64,000 nucleotides of DNA from Bromus sterilis (taxonomy: Eukaryota > Streptophyta > Magnoliopsida > Poales > Poaceae), in NCBI GenBank assembly GCA_950022295.1, contig OX465600.1, positions 288,407,782 to 288,471,781 on the forward strand. The letters run 5' to 3'. Positions 24,111 through 37,400 of this stretch are shown here, piece by piece. The position numbers and the translations under genes were made by a program. The notes below the pieces were generated by a model. It worked only from the letters and a program-made list of their open reading frames with translations. It had not been told where the DNA came from and did no database searches. How positions within the stretch are numbered: the first letter of the stretch is position 1; each line of letters begins with the position of its first letter.

Positions 24111-25595
24111 TGAAAGGATCGGAATGTCGACTAGAGGTGGGGTGAATAGGCGACTAACAATTTTTAAGCTTTTCTTAACAAATTGGGCTCAACAAGGAAT
24201 ATAGGTTGTCTAGAAGTGCAACTATGTGAGAAACCTATATGCCAAACAACTACACCACAACAAGCAATCAATAAATAAGCAATGGAAATAACTTGCAAAA
24301 AGTAAAGGTAAAGGGAACACGGGAGACAAGGATATGTTGCCGAAGTTCCTTCTCTTTCGAGAAGTACGTCTCCGTTTGGAGAGGGTGAGGAGCACAATGT
24401 TCACACGAAGCCAACGAGGGCCACCCTATTTCTCCTCACGCTCTTACCAATGCAAGATGCCGTGATCCACTACTAGGCGGCCTTGAAGGTGGCAACATAA
24501 CCTTTACAAACAAGGTTGGGGCAAACTCCACAACTTAATTGGAAGCTCCCAACGAAACCACGAAGCTTCACCACAATGGATTGTGGCTTCGAGGTGACCT
24601 CTTCCGTCTAGGGCACCAACGCACCCAAGAGTAACAAGATCCACACGGGATTAGTGGGGGGAATCAAATATCCTTTGGTGGAAGTGTAGATCGGGGTCTC
24701 CTCTTCCAAACCCTAGAGAATCAACAAGTTTTGATGGCTATGGAGGGAGATCGGGCAAGAATGGAGCTTGGGCATCAATGGAGGTGAGAGCAATAAATGA
24801 GGTAAGTCTCAATGGAGAAGAAGACCCCCTTTTATAGGTGGCCATAAATGCAGCCGTTGGCTGCCCACCAACCACGGTAGTACCCTTCAGAAGCGGTACT
24901 ACCACGGTGCGGTACTACCGTACCGGGAGCGGTACTACCGTGCCACCGGTACTACTGAGGGTCACTACTGTGCCCACTACCATGGAGTCCAGAGGGATTC
25001 CGGTAGTGGGTGTGGTACTGGGCACGGTACTACCGTTCCGCGGTACTACCGAGCCCTAGTGCCGTCCCCACTACCGCAGAGTCCAGTGGGATTCCAGTAG
25101 TGGGTGTGGTACTGAATCCGGTACTACAGTGGAGCGGTACTACCGCACCCAGAGCGGTACTATCGAGCCCCAGTGTCGTCCCCACTACCACAGAGTCGAG
25201 TGGGATTCCGGTAGTGGGTGCGGTACTGGGTCCGGTACTACCGCGGCACGGTACTACCGCTTCTGGAGCGGTACTACCGCCCTGGCAGAGCCAGGGAGCC
25301 ATTGCCACCAGGTTCCACACCTCCACGACGCAAGAGAAATATGTGGGTGCAGAAAGTGAGAATGTGTGATAATCCCACCACCATTTCCAAAGTGGATCCC
25401 CTCTTCATAGTACGGTTTTCCTACGACTCAAATACCAAAAAGGAGATCGAAAGAAAAATACCGTCTTCACGCTTCATACACCGAGGGGGCAATAATCGTC
25501 TTGTGCCATTAACATAATTATCTGACATGCTCATCGCACCCGGTTAGTCCGCAAATGTATTGTCATCAATCACTAAAACCAAACAAGGGGAAACA
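24111..25595 (-). repeat. 5' LTR of the Copia element
   Basis: Minus orientation, about 1485 bp, ending CCTTTCA at 24111. The upper edge is placed at 25595, where the minus strand begins TGTTTCCCC. The segment 24880-25290 is packed with (G)CGGTACTACCG(C) palindromes and three copies of a roughly 65-bp unit (starting near 24973, 25066 and 25180) with CCACTACC and GGGATTCCGGTAGTGGG. ORFs in it are by-products. Confidence 0.8.
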
Positions 25596-25726
25596 TGCCC
25601 TATCACTTTCTTGCAGGGTTGTCGAGAAAGGATCTCGGGGCTTGTTGTCATTGCTACATTACACTAATATAATAACACCATTATAAACTGTTCTGGCTAT
25701 TCTCTTCTGATGTTGCAAGAGCGCTT
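25596..25726 (+). repeat. LTR F, left remnant
   Basis: These 131 bases between the Copia LTR and the LTR of element E resemble solo LTR D at about 49890-50060 (TTGCAGGG..GTCGAG, AAACTGTT..GGCT, TTCTCTTCT.ATG.TGCAAGA). They appear to be a piece of an older LTR split by later insertions. Confidence 0.6.
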
Positions 25727-28700
25727 TGTCAGAACCCCAACTAGGGTAAGTGCTAGGATTTGAGTGTCCTTTGCATCATGCAAAAATTTCAAAAGAAATC
25801 CAAAATTGGGGAAAAGAAAAGCCCTGAGAAATTAAATCAAATGGCCAGACAAAAATTTCTTCCAAAATTTCCTTTGGTATTTTCAAAAAGTCTTATAAAT
25901 ACGCATGATCACATATAAAGTGAAGTGGGTCCCACTGCATGCACCAAGATTTGCCAAAAATTCCAAATAGGGCGTGGAAATTAAATTTGTCCCCTATTTT
26001 ACTTGAAATTCAAATGTATTGAATTTCAAAAATGCCCAAATCCTAAAAGTGACTAGCTACTGGTCACCTAGTATTTATAAAATTAGTTGGGAATTTTATA
26101 AAATGTTTTGGTATTTTTTTACCAGAGCAAAACAAAAGGCAGAAAAAGAAAACAGAAGAAAGCAAAGAAGAAAAAGAAAAACAAAACCTAGCCCAACCCC
26201 CTACGGCCTCGGGCCCAACTAGACTTCCCCCGACCCAGCCCACGCTCCACCGTGTCGTCTTCCTCCCCGCTGTTCAATGCAGCTCGACGGTGAGAGAGGC
26301 TTCTAGGAGACCCCCCTGCTCCCTCCTCGTGCCACGCAGTACAGCACAGACGCCCGCACCTTTACCCTCTCTTCGCGGTCGCCTTCCCCCTCTCTGTCCT
26401 TCGATTTCGAGCTGCCCCGAGAGCATGCCGGAGAACGTCCAGTGCACCATCGCGGCCAACAGACTCCAACCGCCTCACAGCCTTGTCCATCGAAGCCCTC
26501 GCAGTCGTCTTCCTCAAGTCGCTGACGCCCGCGAGCTGCAACCTTCTCTGCCACGGCCACCGTGCTCCGGCGATGATTTCCTCTCCACGACGCCCTCCCA
26601 GCTCGTGCCGACGACCCTGAGAGAACCACTGTGAGCGCACGCTTCGAACCCCCCCATCCATGCCTTTTCCTCGTGCCTCCGATGCCCAGTTTAGCAAGGT
26701 CGAGCCACGATCGCCGCCGTGAGGCTCGCCGTCGTTGCCGTGGGCCACCACGGTGACGCTGGCCTACTCTGGCGCCTTCGCACGGCCACGGGCTACCCGC
26801 CCGAGCTGGTCCCGTGCCCTCCCGTGGTCATTAGCGGGATTCCGGCGTTGCTCCGGCAAACACAGTGTCACCGACGGTGACCTTCCATTAGAGCCCCCCT
26901 AACCCTTGGCCTAATGACCCCCTAAACCACCCCTTAAACTAACCCCCACCCCACTGACAGTGGGCCCTACCACTAAACTAACCCCCTCTGTTAGTTAAAC
27001 TAACAGGGGTTAACTCCCACTGCCACTGACCTCCTGGCCCCACACGTCAGCCCCTGCTGACGTCATGCTGACGCATGGCTGATGCATTAAACAGAAAACA
27101 TTTTAAAAAGAATTAAAAGAATTCCAGAAAATTCCAGAAATTGTTATAAACTTCAATAAATCATAGAAAATTCATATTAACTCCATTTTGGACATATAAT
27201 ATATGAAAAATTATCAGAAAAATGCAAGGATTATGAATACCCAATTTTTTTTTATGTTTGACCATTTTAAAATGGGTGAACAGTAGAAAACATGCATATG
27301 GCATAATTTGAATTTGGAGTTTGATTTTGCAATTCTTTCGCAATACACTTCAATTAAATGAAATTGTAAACACATCAGTACCATGTACATCATGTTTTCA
27401 CAACTTATCATGTGCTTGACCATCGCAATTATATTTATCCCTTGATTGCTTTGTTTGCTCGATAGACGTGCAACTGGAACCGGAGGCCACCCCCTTCGTT
27501 GAAGACACCGTGTGTGAACCTCGTCAGCAAGGCAAGCAAACCCCATTGATCATGTCTATAAAATCCCAATTCCCTCTAAGTCTCGCTTATGCATGTTTAG
27601 GAGATCACCTTGTGTCGATTCTACCGCATAGTTGAACCCATATCCGATGCATGACCTATCATCTTGTCACAGTAGTAAGCAAACCACAATACTAGCTGAC
27701 ATAGGAGTTGATTGATATCATGAGGCCCCTGCAACTGTTACTGCTTACTGCATGCTTAGAGTTTATAATGAGGTTGCTTTTGATGTGAGTCGGGATGGTA
27801 GTGAACATGGTGTTGATGAAAGTGAAACTGTGTTGGTGAATCCACCCTAAGCAAAGGTGATCGATGAGAGGCTGTGTAGGAGTACACAGTGGGTTGTCTC
27901 GTTGAACACCGCCTTAAGCACCGAGTTCTTGTATGGTAATCCAAGACAAAGAGTACAACCACACATTGGGCTCACTGACCCCTCTCGGCCTAGTACCTTG
28001 ATCCGTGTCGACGTCCAGGAGTCACATTAGTTCGGGCTTTCCATTTGACATGTGCATAGAAAAAGAACGAAGGAAATGGTTGCATCATATAGATATGTGG
28101 GTGCACCTGTGAGGCAGGAAAACCATCTGCCAGTGGTGGCGTCTCGGTCACTTACATTGTTTGAGTCCGCTTCGTTGATCCGGCCGGGCTCTCGAGCGGA
28201 GGCAACTCAGATAGTCGACTCCTGGAATAGACCGGTTGTGAGCGAAGTGTCGTGGTGAACATCCTCGCTGTCACCTCTTGAACGGTGGCGAGACCTGGCG
28301 GTAACTGATGGTTATGTGTGTGTAGTTTACACCCTTGCAAGGTTAACAAAAGTATTCGAATAGCCACGTCCGCGGTTAAGGACTACTTGGAACCTGTACC
28401 TGATTATTAGACAACTTGAACAGATACTTCTAAAACTCGCAAGATAAGCGTGAGTGCTATGGTGTGCTTCCTCGTGGGGAAGTCGAGGAAGTATCCATAG
28501 TGGTGTATTTGGTTGGAGACTTGATAGTGGACTCGTGTACGCTTCTTACCTCAAAGTCTGGTACTCGTAGTACAGGACTAGCCAAGTCAAAGCTGGCACT
28601 TCTGCATGATGAAACCCCACCTCCCTTTACCTTGATACTTGAGCATGAGTTGTGTAGTTCTGATGTAAGTCTTGCTGAGTACGACTTTGTACTCACGTTT

Positions 28701-29497
28701 GCTTATTCTATGTTTTAGATGAGAACCCGGACCCCGATGGAGTCACCGACCTGAAGCTCTACGTTGACCTTGGTAGTATAGTTCCAGACAGCAGTCTAGT
28801 CCCTCGTGGAAGGGCATGTATGTTTACAAGGCTTCTCTAAGCCATTTGTTAAACTTGTCTGTACTCAGACCTAATTTGCTTCCGTTGTATGATGTAATGA
28901 CGATCACAGACATGTGATCTTTGTATGCTCTATGTGTAAGTCAATAAAGATACACTTTGTAGAGTTATGTGATGATACATGCTGTTCATACTAGGCATGT
29001 GTGCTGCGTGTATGTTTATAACATGCATGTCTTAGTATGGGTTTTCGAGAACTTAGTTGTGATCTGGTTGGTGGTCTTTTATACACCAAGTGGCCCTTAG
29101 ATGTGCGCAGCTTGGGGCATCGCGATGCGAATATGCGATTGCTCGTGACTCTGTCACGTGCACACTTTGTTGTATGATCGAGCCCGCCCTAGACCCCGAC
29201 TAAGTGATCGGGCTGGAGTAAGTCTATGTAAGAGTCAGGATTCAATCGATAACATGGTTGAGGCGACTTGTCTATGAGTATGGGATTCACCACCCATAAG
29301 CATTTAGACTTGTGAGCGGATGATGAGGACCCATATCAGTTGATCATCTGGCCTGGATGGGATGCCCCTCACGTTCGATGCTTACCGAGAACGTTCTGTG
29401 CTTGGCCTTGTCTGCTTAGACAAGTGGGTACGGTTCTCGGCTCTCCATGTGATTGTATCATGACTGGAATTACATACGCCTATTCCGGGTCCCGGCA
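25727..29497 (+). repeat. 5' LTR of element E
   Basis: It begins TGTCAGAACCCC. The end is placed at the CA of CCCGGCA, three bases before the primer site. It includes a GC-rich, codon-like stretch (26210-26900) whose ORFs are unsupported. Bases 27721-28260 are identical to 36481-37020 in the other LTR. A TATA-like or polyadenylation role was not resolved. Confidence 0.85.
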
Positions 29498-29501
29498 AAC
29501 T

Positions 29502-29513
29502 TGGTATCAGAGC
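29502..29513 (+). other. Primer binding site of element E
   Basis: TGGTATCAGAGC, complementary to the 3' part of initiator tRNA-Met, a few bases after the 5' LTR. Confidence 0.85.
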
Positions 29514-29968
29514 AGGACTGCCTGTAGGATTATTCAACCCTTGGTCGAAGTCGAGTCTAGCACTCTATAGTTATATAGTTACTCTGGGTATAAGGGAACA
29601 ACGTAAGGCTTCGTTTTCTCCTTATCCTCATCGATCTGAGTTCTGGGTCACCCTTATCTTTTCTACGGGATGATAGGACTAGGCTCATCTATGTCTGACT
29701 AGAACATCTCGTTGTTTGCTTCCTTGTAGCCGTAGGATAGATGTGGTTGTCCAGAGTCTTCGTATTTTGAGTTCCTTGAAGAAGTTATGTCCAATCTCTT
29801 CAAGGTTGTTTCATTTTCCATCCCGGTGTAGCCGTTATGCTGCCCGATTTATCCTGTGTTTCTATGGATCTTTGCCTTTGCATTATGGTCTTTTCTTCCG
29901 AAATCATGTCCTCTTATCTTTGATTCCATCGTACAACCTGTTCTGATTGTTGATTTTTATCACACAGG

Positions 29969-32900
29969 ATGTCAGGTGGAACTCGTAGTGCTGTTCGTCG
30001 GAATCGAGACCGTGATCGGAATCGAAGTAATGATGAACCTCCACCACCGCCTTCTGCGGCGGAAATCATGATGGAAGCTGAGAAGAATCGACGTGATCAA
30101 ACACGCCTTCTAGAGCTCATCGAGCAGAATACCGCCCATCATCGCAATGTAGTTGTGAGCATTCAGGACTTCATCCTCCTCAAGCCACCGGTATTCCGAT
30201 GTTCTTCTGAGCCCCTTGAAGCTGATGATTGGCTCTGTTCCATCGAGCGTAAGCTTGATACTGCACATGTTTCTCCCGATGACCGAGTTATTTTCGCGGT
30301 ATACTTCTTGGAAGGTGCTGCTATTCAATGGTGGGAGAACTATGTTGCTATGCAGCCAGATGGTCACCTAGTGACTTGGCAGGAGTTCTGTGTTGCCTTT
30401 CGAGGGTACCACATTCTGGATGAGTTGATGGAGCGCAAGAAGGAAGAGTTCTGCAATCTGACTCAAGGAGAGATGTCCATTCATGAGTACGTGAGAGAGT
30501 TCAACTGTCTTGCTCGGTATGCCCAAGATGAGATCACCACCGATGCCAGAAAGCAGGCAAGGTTCCGTAAGGGACTTAGCCCCATCCTTCGTCATGATCT
30601 CAACCTCATCGAATTTGCCACCTTTGAGGATTTAGTCAACAGACCCTTCAGAGCTGAGCATGGCAGTGAAGTGTTCGAAGAGTCTCGCAAGCATGCTCTT
30701 GAGCTTGCTCCATCTGCAAGTTCAGCCCCTCAGAAACACCGAATTTGGATTCCAACCAGAGCCATACCTCAAAACTTTCTGCAGAGACCAACCTCCAATA
30801 TATGCCATCCACCCCAACACATTATTCCACCCCGGAATGATGGTGTGCAACCAAGTAATCCCACTCCAAGCAATTCAGACAGGGTATGCTTTAAGTGTGG
30901 TCTTCCAGGCCATTACTATCGTCAATGCCCTCAGGTCTTGATGGCACCACGTCATTCTCGACCCAAGACTCCAAAGAAATCAACCAGCAAAGCCTTTCCA
31001 GCAAAGCCTTCCTCAACTAGTAGTGTTTGTGTGAACCAAATCTCCGTTGAGGACACCACTGCTGCTTCTGACGTCATTCTTGGTACACTCCCAGTCAATC
31101 ATGTCCCCGCCTCCGTTCTTTTCGATCCAGGAGCTTCTCATTCATTCATGTCGGAGAGTTATGCACTTCTTCATGAGTTCTCCTTTGAAGAAATGTTTTC
31201 TCCAATGATCATTCAAACTCCTGGTTCAAAGTGGCAAACTAATAGAGTAAGCCATGGCAATCAAATTGCAATTGAGGGTTTAGTATTCCTTGCTTCACTT
31301 ATAGCCCTCAAGTCTTCAGACATTGATGTCATCCTAGGAATGGATTGGTTATCAAGACAGAATGCTTTGCTTGATTGTAAAGCCAAGTCAGTTAAACTCA
31401 CCCATCCTTCAGGCCAGACCATTGACTACACCTCACCCAGTTCTAGAATCCATATGCATACTTTGAATGTGCTTCCACTTCCAGATCTTGAAGATATTCC
31501 GGTGGTTCGTGACTTACCAGATGTCTTTCCTGAAGAGCTGCCGGGAATGCCACCCGACAGGTGTGTAGAATTCATAGTGGATCTTATTCCAGGCACAGCC
31601 CCAATTTCCAGACGTCCATATAGAATGGCCCCACATGAGTTAGCTGAGCTAAAAACCCAACTTGATGCTTCGTTGGCAAAAGGCTTCATCCGCCCTAGCT
31701 CATCGCCATGGGGTTGCCCCGTTCTGTTCGTAACGAAGAAAGATGGAACAGAAAGGATGTGCGTAGACTATCGCCCGCTAAATCTAGCGACGATAAAGAA
31801 CAAGTACCCACTGCCCAGGATCAATGATCTTTATGATCAACTTGCTGGATCCTCGGTCTTCTCCAAGATGGATTTGAGATTAGGCTATCATCAAATCAAA
31901 ATCCGAAACGAGGACATTCCAAAAACGGCTTTCACTACTCGTTATGGTCTTTGCGAGTACACCGTCATGTCCTTCGGTTTAACCAATGCCCCCGCCACAA
32001 TCTCGCGCTTGATGAATTCGATCTTCATGGAGTACCTAGATAAATTTGTTGTAGTTTATGTTGATGACATTCTCATCTACTCAAAGAACGAAGAAGAGCA
32101 CGCAGAACATCTTAGGTTGGTATTGATGAAGCTTAGAGAGCATCGCCTGTATGCTAAATTCTCCAAGTGCGAATTTTGGCTACCAGAAGTGACCTACTTA
32201 GGCGACGTGATTTCTGCGAAAGGCATTGATGTCAATCCCGAGAGAGTTCAGGCCGTCCTTGACTGGACTCCACCTGAATCGGTTAAGCAAGTTAGGAGTT
32301 TTCTTGGCTTAGCAAGCTATTTTCGCCGCTTCGTCGAGAACTTTTCTAAAGTTGCAAAGCCTCTAAATGAACTCCTCAAGAAAGATAATAAATTCCAATG
32401 GACCCCCAAGTGCGAGGAAAGCTTTCAAGAGCTAAAAAGAAGATTGACTTCTGCACCCGTACTTGCACCTCCAGACACAAAAAGGGATTTCGAAATCTAT
32501 TGTGATGCTTCACGGCAAGGGTTAGGATGCATACTTATGCAAGATAGACATGTGGTAGCTTATGCTTCACGTCAGTTGCGGCCACATGAAGAGAACTATC
32601 CAACCCATGATCTTGAACTCGCTGCCGTAGTTCATGCCCTGAAGACTTGGCGACATTACCTCCTTGGTAATCGTTGTGATATCTATTCTGATCACCAAAG
32701 CCTCAAATACATATTCACCCAGTCAGATCTTAATCTTAGGCAAAGACGCTGGATAGAGTTGATAAAAGATTGTGACTTACGAATTTCTTACACCCCAGGC
32801 AAAGCCAATGTCATGGCTGATGCACTAAGTCGTAAGTCGTATTGTAACAACCTCATGTTACAACAGTATCAACCACTTCTTCATGAGGAATTTCGAAAGC

Positions 32901-33217
32901 TCAACCTCGAGATTGTTCCTCGTGGACCTCTTTTCAACTTGGTGGCGAAACCAACCCTTGAGGATCAAATCATAGTTGCCCAAAGGCGTGCACGAGGTGT
33001 TCGCCGGATCAAGGAGAACATTGCTAGCGGAGTTGCTAAATGTTTCTCCACAGATAGTAAAGGAATGGTATTCTTTGAAAATCGTTTGGTAGTACCTAAG
33101 AATAAGGATCTACGGAAACTCATCCTCAAAGAAGCCCATGACACACCCTCTCAATTCATCCCGGTAGCACAAAAATGTACCGAGATCTACGCCAGAGATT
33201 TTGGTGGACCAGGATGA
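29969..33217 (+). pseudogene. gag-pol: gag-protease-RT-RNase H polyprotein of element E
   Basis: A 1082-codon frame starts at ATG 29969 (MSGGTRSAVRRN). Gag domain covers about residues 95-225 (IQWWENYVAMQ, then MSIHEYVREFNCLARYA). A CCHC knuckle, CFKCGLPGHYYRQC, lies near residue 308. The protease motif is DPGASHSF near residue 386 (usually DSGASHSF). RT spans about 530-740, with KMDLRLGYHQI and YVDD at 697-700. RNase H starts near 842 (CDASRQGLG) and runs to ADALSRKS. A one-base frameshift near 33147, at the start of integrase, ends the frame at 33217 and separates it from the integrase frame. Apart from that frameshift it looks complete. Confidence 0.88.
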
Positions 33218-34449
33218 AGAGAGACATTGCTCGATATGTTGTCGAATGTGATGTTTGTCGTTGCATTAAGGCAGAACACCAAAGACCTGCTGGCACACTT
33301 CAACCTTTGCCTATTCCCGAGTGGAAATGGGACAAAGTCGGTATAGACTTCATCACCGGCTTTCCAAAAACCCAGAAAGGAAATGATGCCATCTTCGTTG
33401 TCATTGATAGACTTTCCAAAGTTGCTCACTTCCTTCCAGTTCGCGAGTCTATAACTGCTAGCTAGTTAGCGTACTTGTATGTCTCTAGAATTGTGTCTCT
33501 TCAAGGTGTTCCTTTGGAAATCAATTCTGATCGTGATAGCCTTTTCACCTCTAGATTTTGGGGAAGCTTTCAAAATGCTATGGGTACTCATCTCTCCTTT
33601 AGTACAGCTTTCCATCCTCAATCTAGCGGTCAAGTTGAAAGGGTTAATCAAATCTTGGAAGACATGCTCAGAGCTTGTGTTATCTCATTCGGAAAGAATT
33701 GGGAGAAATCTCTTCCATTTGCCGAATTTTCTTATAACAACAGTTTCCAATCTAGTCTGAACATGGCTCCTTTTGAACTCCTATATGGACGACGATGTCG
33801 AACACCCCTTAACTGGTTAGAAACCGGTGAAAGACAATTCTTTGGACCGGATATGATCAAGGAAGGAGAAGAGCAAGTTCGCATTGTTCGTGATCGATTG
33901 AAAGCCGCACAGTCTCGTCAGAAAAGCTACTATGATCGTCATCATAGGCAAGAAAGCTACAATCTGGATGAGAAGGCTTACCTCCGGGTTACTCCTCCGA
34001 AGGGAACCCAACGATTCGGTATCAAAGGCAAGTTGGCCCCATGTTACATCGGACCTTTCCGCATTCTTGCTAAACGTGGAGAAGTTGCCTACCGACTTGA
34101 ACTACCCCCGCACCTTTCCCGAGTACACGATGTATTCCATGTGTCACAACTCAGGCGTTGCTTCAAGGACCCCATCCGCGAAGTCGACCATGAAACGCTT
34201 GATCTCCAAGATGACCTTTCTTATCGAGAGTACCCTGTTCGTATTCTTGATTCAGCAGAGCGTGTCACTCGCCGTCAGAAGATCAAGTTCCTTAAAGTTC
34301 AATGGTCACATCACTCCGAGAAAGAAGCAACATGGGAAAGAGAAGACCGCCTCCTTGCCGAGTACCCCTCCTTCCTCCCGACGACTTCTGAATCTCGGGA
34401 CGAGATTCTTTTGAGTGGGGGCGAGTTGTCAGAACCCCAACTAGGGTAA
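33148..34449 (+). pseudogene. pol: Integrase with C-terminal chromodomain of element E
   Basis: It continues pol in the shifted frame: zinc-binding end CDVCRCIKAEH, then the catalytic core with Asp in VGIDFITGFP, Asp in NSDRDSLF and Glu in SSGQVERVNQ, so the DDE triad is intact. One TAG at 33463-33465 interrupts the core. The C-terminal part has the GPFRILAKRGEVAYRLELP motif and a chromodomain (YPVRILDSAERVTRRQ, VQWSHHSEKEATWERED), which in chromoviruses guides insertion to modified chromatin. The stop at 34447-34449 lies 20 or so bases inside the 3' LTR. Confidence 0.87.
34413..34426 (+). other. Polypurine tract of element E
   Basis: GAGTGGGGGCGAGT directly precedes the 3' LTR start TGTCAG and overlaps the end of the pol frame. 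Confidence 0.75.
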
Positions 34450-37400
34450 GTGCTAGGATTTGAGTGTCCTTTGCATCATGCAAAAATTTCAAAAGAAATC
34501 CAAAATTGGGGAAAAGAAAAGCCCTGAGAAATTAAATCAAATGGCCAGACAAAAATTTCTTCCAAAATTTCCTCTGGTATTTTTGAAAAGTCTTATAAAT
34601 ACGCATGATCACATATAAAGTGAAGTGGGTCCCACTGCATGCACCAAGATTTGCCAAAAAATCCAAATAGGGCTTGGAAATTAAATTTGACCCCTATTTG
34701 ACTTGAAATTCAAATGTATTGAATTTCAAAAATGCCCAAATCCTAAAAGTGACTAGCTACTAGTCACCTAGTATTTATAAAATTAGTTGGGCATTTTTAT
34801 AAAATGTTTTGGTATTTTTTTACCAGAGCAAAACAAAAGGCAGAAAAAGAAAACAGAAGAAAGCAAAGAAGAAAAAGAAAACCAAAACCCAGCCCAACCC
34901 CCTACGGCCTCGGGCCCAACTAGACTTCCCCCGGCCCAGCCCACGCTCCACCGTGTCGTCTTCCTCCCCGCTGTTCAATGCAGCTCGGTGGCGGCCTGGG
35001 AGCGCGCCGACGCCACCTCGACGGTGAGAGAGGCGTCTAGGAGACCCCCTGCTCCCTCCTCGCGCCACGCAGTTCACCACAGACGGCCGCACCTTTCCCC
35101 TCTCTTCGCGGTCTCCTTCCACCTCTCTGTCCTTCGATCTCGAGCTGCCCCGAGAGCACGCCGGAGTACGTCCAGTGCACCGTCGCGGCCAACGGACTCC
35201 AACCGCCTCGCAACCTTGTCCATCGAAGCCCTCGCAGTCGTCTTCCTCAAGTCGCTGACGCCCGCGAGCTGCAACGCTTTGAAGCCGACGAATCGAGGCA
35301 ACCTTCTCTGCCACGGCCGCCGTGCTCCGGCGATGATTTCCTCTCCACGACGCCCTCCCAGCTCGTGCCGACGACCCTGAGAGAACCACTGTGAGCGCAC
35401 GCTTCGAACCCCCCCATCCATGCCTTTTCCTCGTGCCTCCGATGCCCAGTTTAGCAAGGTCGAGCCACGATCGCCGCCGTGAGGCTCGCCGTCGTTGCCG
35501 TGGGCCACCACGGTGACGCTGGCCTACTCTGGCGCCTTCGCACGGCCACGGGCTACCCGCCCGAGCTGGTCCCGTGCCCTCCCGTGGTCATTAGCGGGAT
35601 TCCGGCGGTGCTCCGGCAAACACAGTGTCACCGACGGTGACCTTCCATTAGAGCCCCCCTAACCCTTGGCCTAATGACCCCCTAAACCACCCCTTAAACT
35701 AACCCCCACCCCACTGACAGTGGGCCCTTCCACTAAACTAACCCCCTCTGTTAGTTAAACTAACAGGGGTTAACTCCCACTGCCACTGACCTCCTGGCCC
35801 CACACGTCAGCCCCTGCTGACGTCATGCTGACGCATGGCTGATGCATTAAACAGAAAACATTTTAAAAAGAATTAAAAGAATTCCAGAAAATTCCAGAAA
35901 TTGTTATAAACTTCAATAAATCATAGAAAATTCATATTAACTCCATTTTGGACATATAATATATGAAAAATTATCAGAAAAATGCAAGGATTATGAATAC
36001 ACAATTTGTTTTTATGTTTGACCATTTTAAAATGGGTGAACAGTAGAAAACATGCATATGGCATAATTTGAATTTGGAGTTTGAATTTGCAATTCTTTTG
36101 CAATACACTTCAATTAAATGAAATTGTAAACACATCAGTACCATGTACATCATGTTTTCACAACTTATCATGTGCTTGAGAATCGCAATTATATTTATCC
36201 CTTGATTGCTTTGTTTGCTCGATAGACGTGCAACTGGAACCGGAGGCCACCCCCTTCGTTGAAGACACCGTGTGTGAATCTCGTCAGCAAGGCAAGCAAA
36301 CCCCATTGATCATGTCTATAAAATCCCAATTCCCTCTAAGTCTCGCTTATACATGTTTAGGAGATCACCTTGTGTCGATTCTACCGCATAGTTAAACCCA
36401 TATCCGATGCATGACCTATCATCTTGTCACAGTAGTAAGCAAACCACAATCCTAGCTGACATAGGAGTTGATTGATATCATGAGGCCCCTGCAACTGTTA
36501 CTGCTTACTGCATGCTTAGAGTTTATAATGAGGTTGCTTTTGATGTGAGTCGGGATGGTAGTGAACATGGTGTTGATGAAAGTGAAACTGTGTTGGTGAA
36601 TCCACCCTAAGCAAAGGTGATCGATGAGAGGCTGTGTAGGAGTACACAGTGGGTTGTCTCGTTGAACACCGCCTTAAGCACCGAGTTCTTGTATGGTAAT
36701 CCAAGACAAAGAGTACAACCACACATTGGGCTCACTGACCCCTCTCGGCCTAGTACCTTGATCCGTGTCGACGTCCAGGAGTCACATTAGTTCGGGCTTT
36801 CCATTTGACATGTGCATAGAAAAAGAACGAAGGAAATGGTTGCATCATATAGATATGTGGGTGCACCTGTGAGGCAGGAAAACCATCTGCCAGTGGTGGC
36901 GTCTCGGTCACTTACATTGTTTGAGTCCGCTTCGTTGATCCGGCCGGGCTCTCGAGCGGAGGCAACTCAGATAGTCGACTCCTGGAATAGACCGGTTGTG
37001 AGCGAAGTGTCGTGGTGAACATCCTCGATGTCACCTCTTGAACGGTGGCGAGACCTGGCGGTAACTGATGGTCATGTGTGTGTAGTTTACACCCTTGCAA
37101 GGTTAACAAAAGTATTCGAATAGCCACGTCCGCGGTTAAGGACTACTTGGAACCTGTACCTTATTATTAGACAACTTGAACGGATACTTCTAAAACTCGC
37201 AAGATAAGCGTGAGTGCTATGGTGTGCTTCCTCGTGGGGAAGTCGAGGAAGTATCCATAGTGGTGTATTTGGTTGGAGACTTGATAGTGGACTCGTGTAC
37301 GCTTCTTACCTCAAAGTCTGGTACTCGTAGTACAGGACTAGCCAAGTCAAAGCTGGCACTTCTGCATGATGAAACCCCACCTCCCTTTACCTTGATACTT

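Larger units (their letters stand above)
14163..25595 (-). mobile_element. SIRE-lineage Ty1/Copia retrotransposon, minus strand
   Basis: Read on the minus strand: 5' LTR (25595-24111), primer site (24108-24096), gag (24060-22906), zinc knuckle and linker, protease, integrase, RT, RNase H (to 16441), a spacer with palindromic repeats, and a downstream ORF (15250-14320). The domain order integrase before RT marks Copia. The extra downstream ORF, long gag and LTR wording fit the SIRE/Maximus lineage. Element B cuts off the 3' end, so the 3' LTR is off-window. A solo LTR at 16871-18521 splits RNase H. The 25595 edge is placed at the GGGGAAACA boundary where sequence resembling LTR F resumes. Confidence 0.85.

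Noticed and set aside
24880..25290. Regularly recurring palindromes suggesting a CRISPR-like array
   Set aside because: Spacing is irregular, units are degenerate, the segment lies inside a Copia LTR and the DNA is plant nuclear.
26274..26751. Overlapping long ORFs on both strands in the GC-rich part of element E's LTR (also 34787-35511)
   Set aside because: They overlap in several frames, lack domains and change length between the two otherwise matching LTRs because of indels; they are composition by-products.
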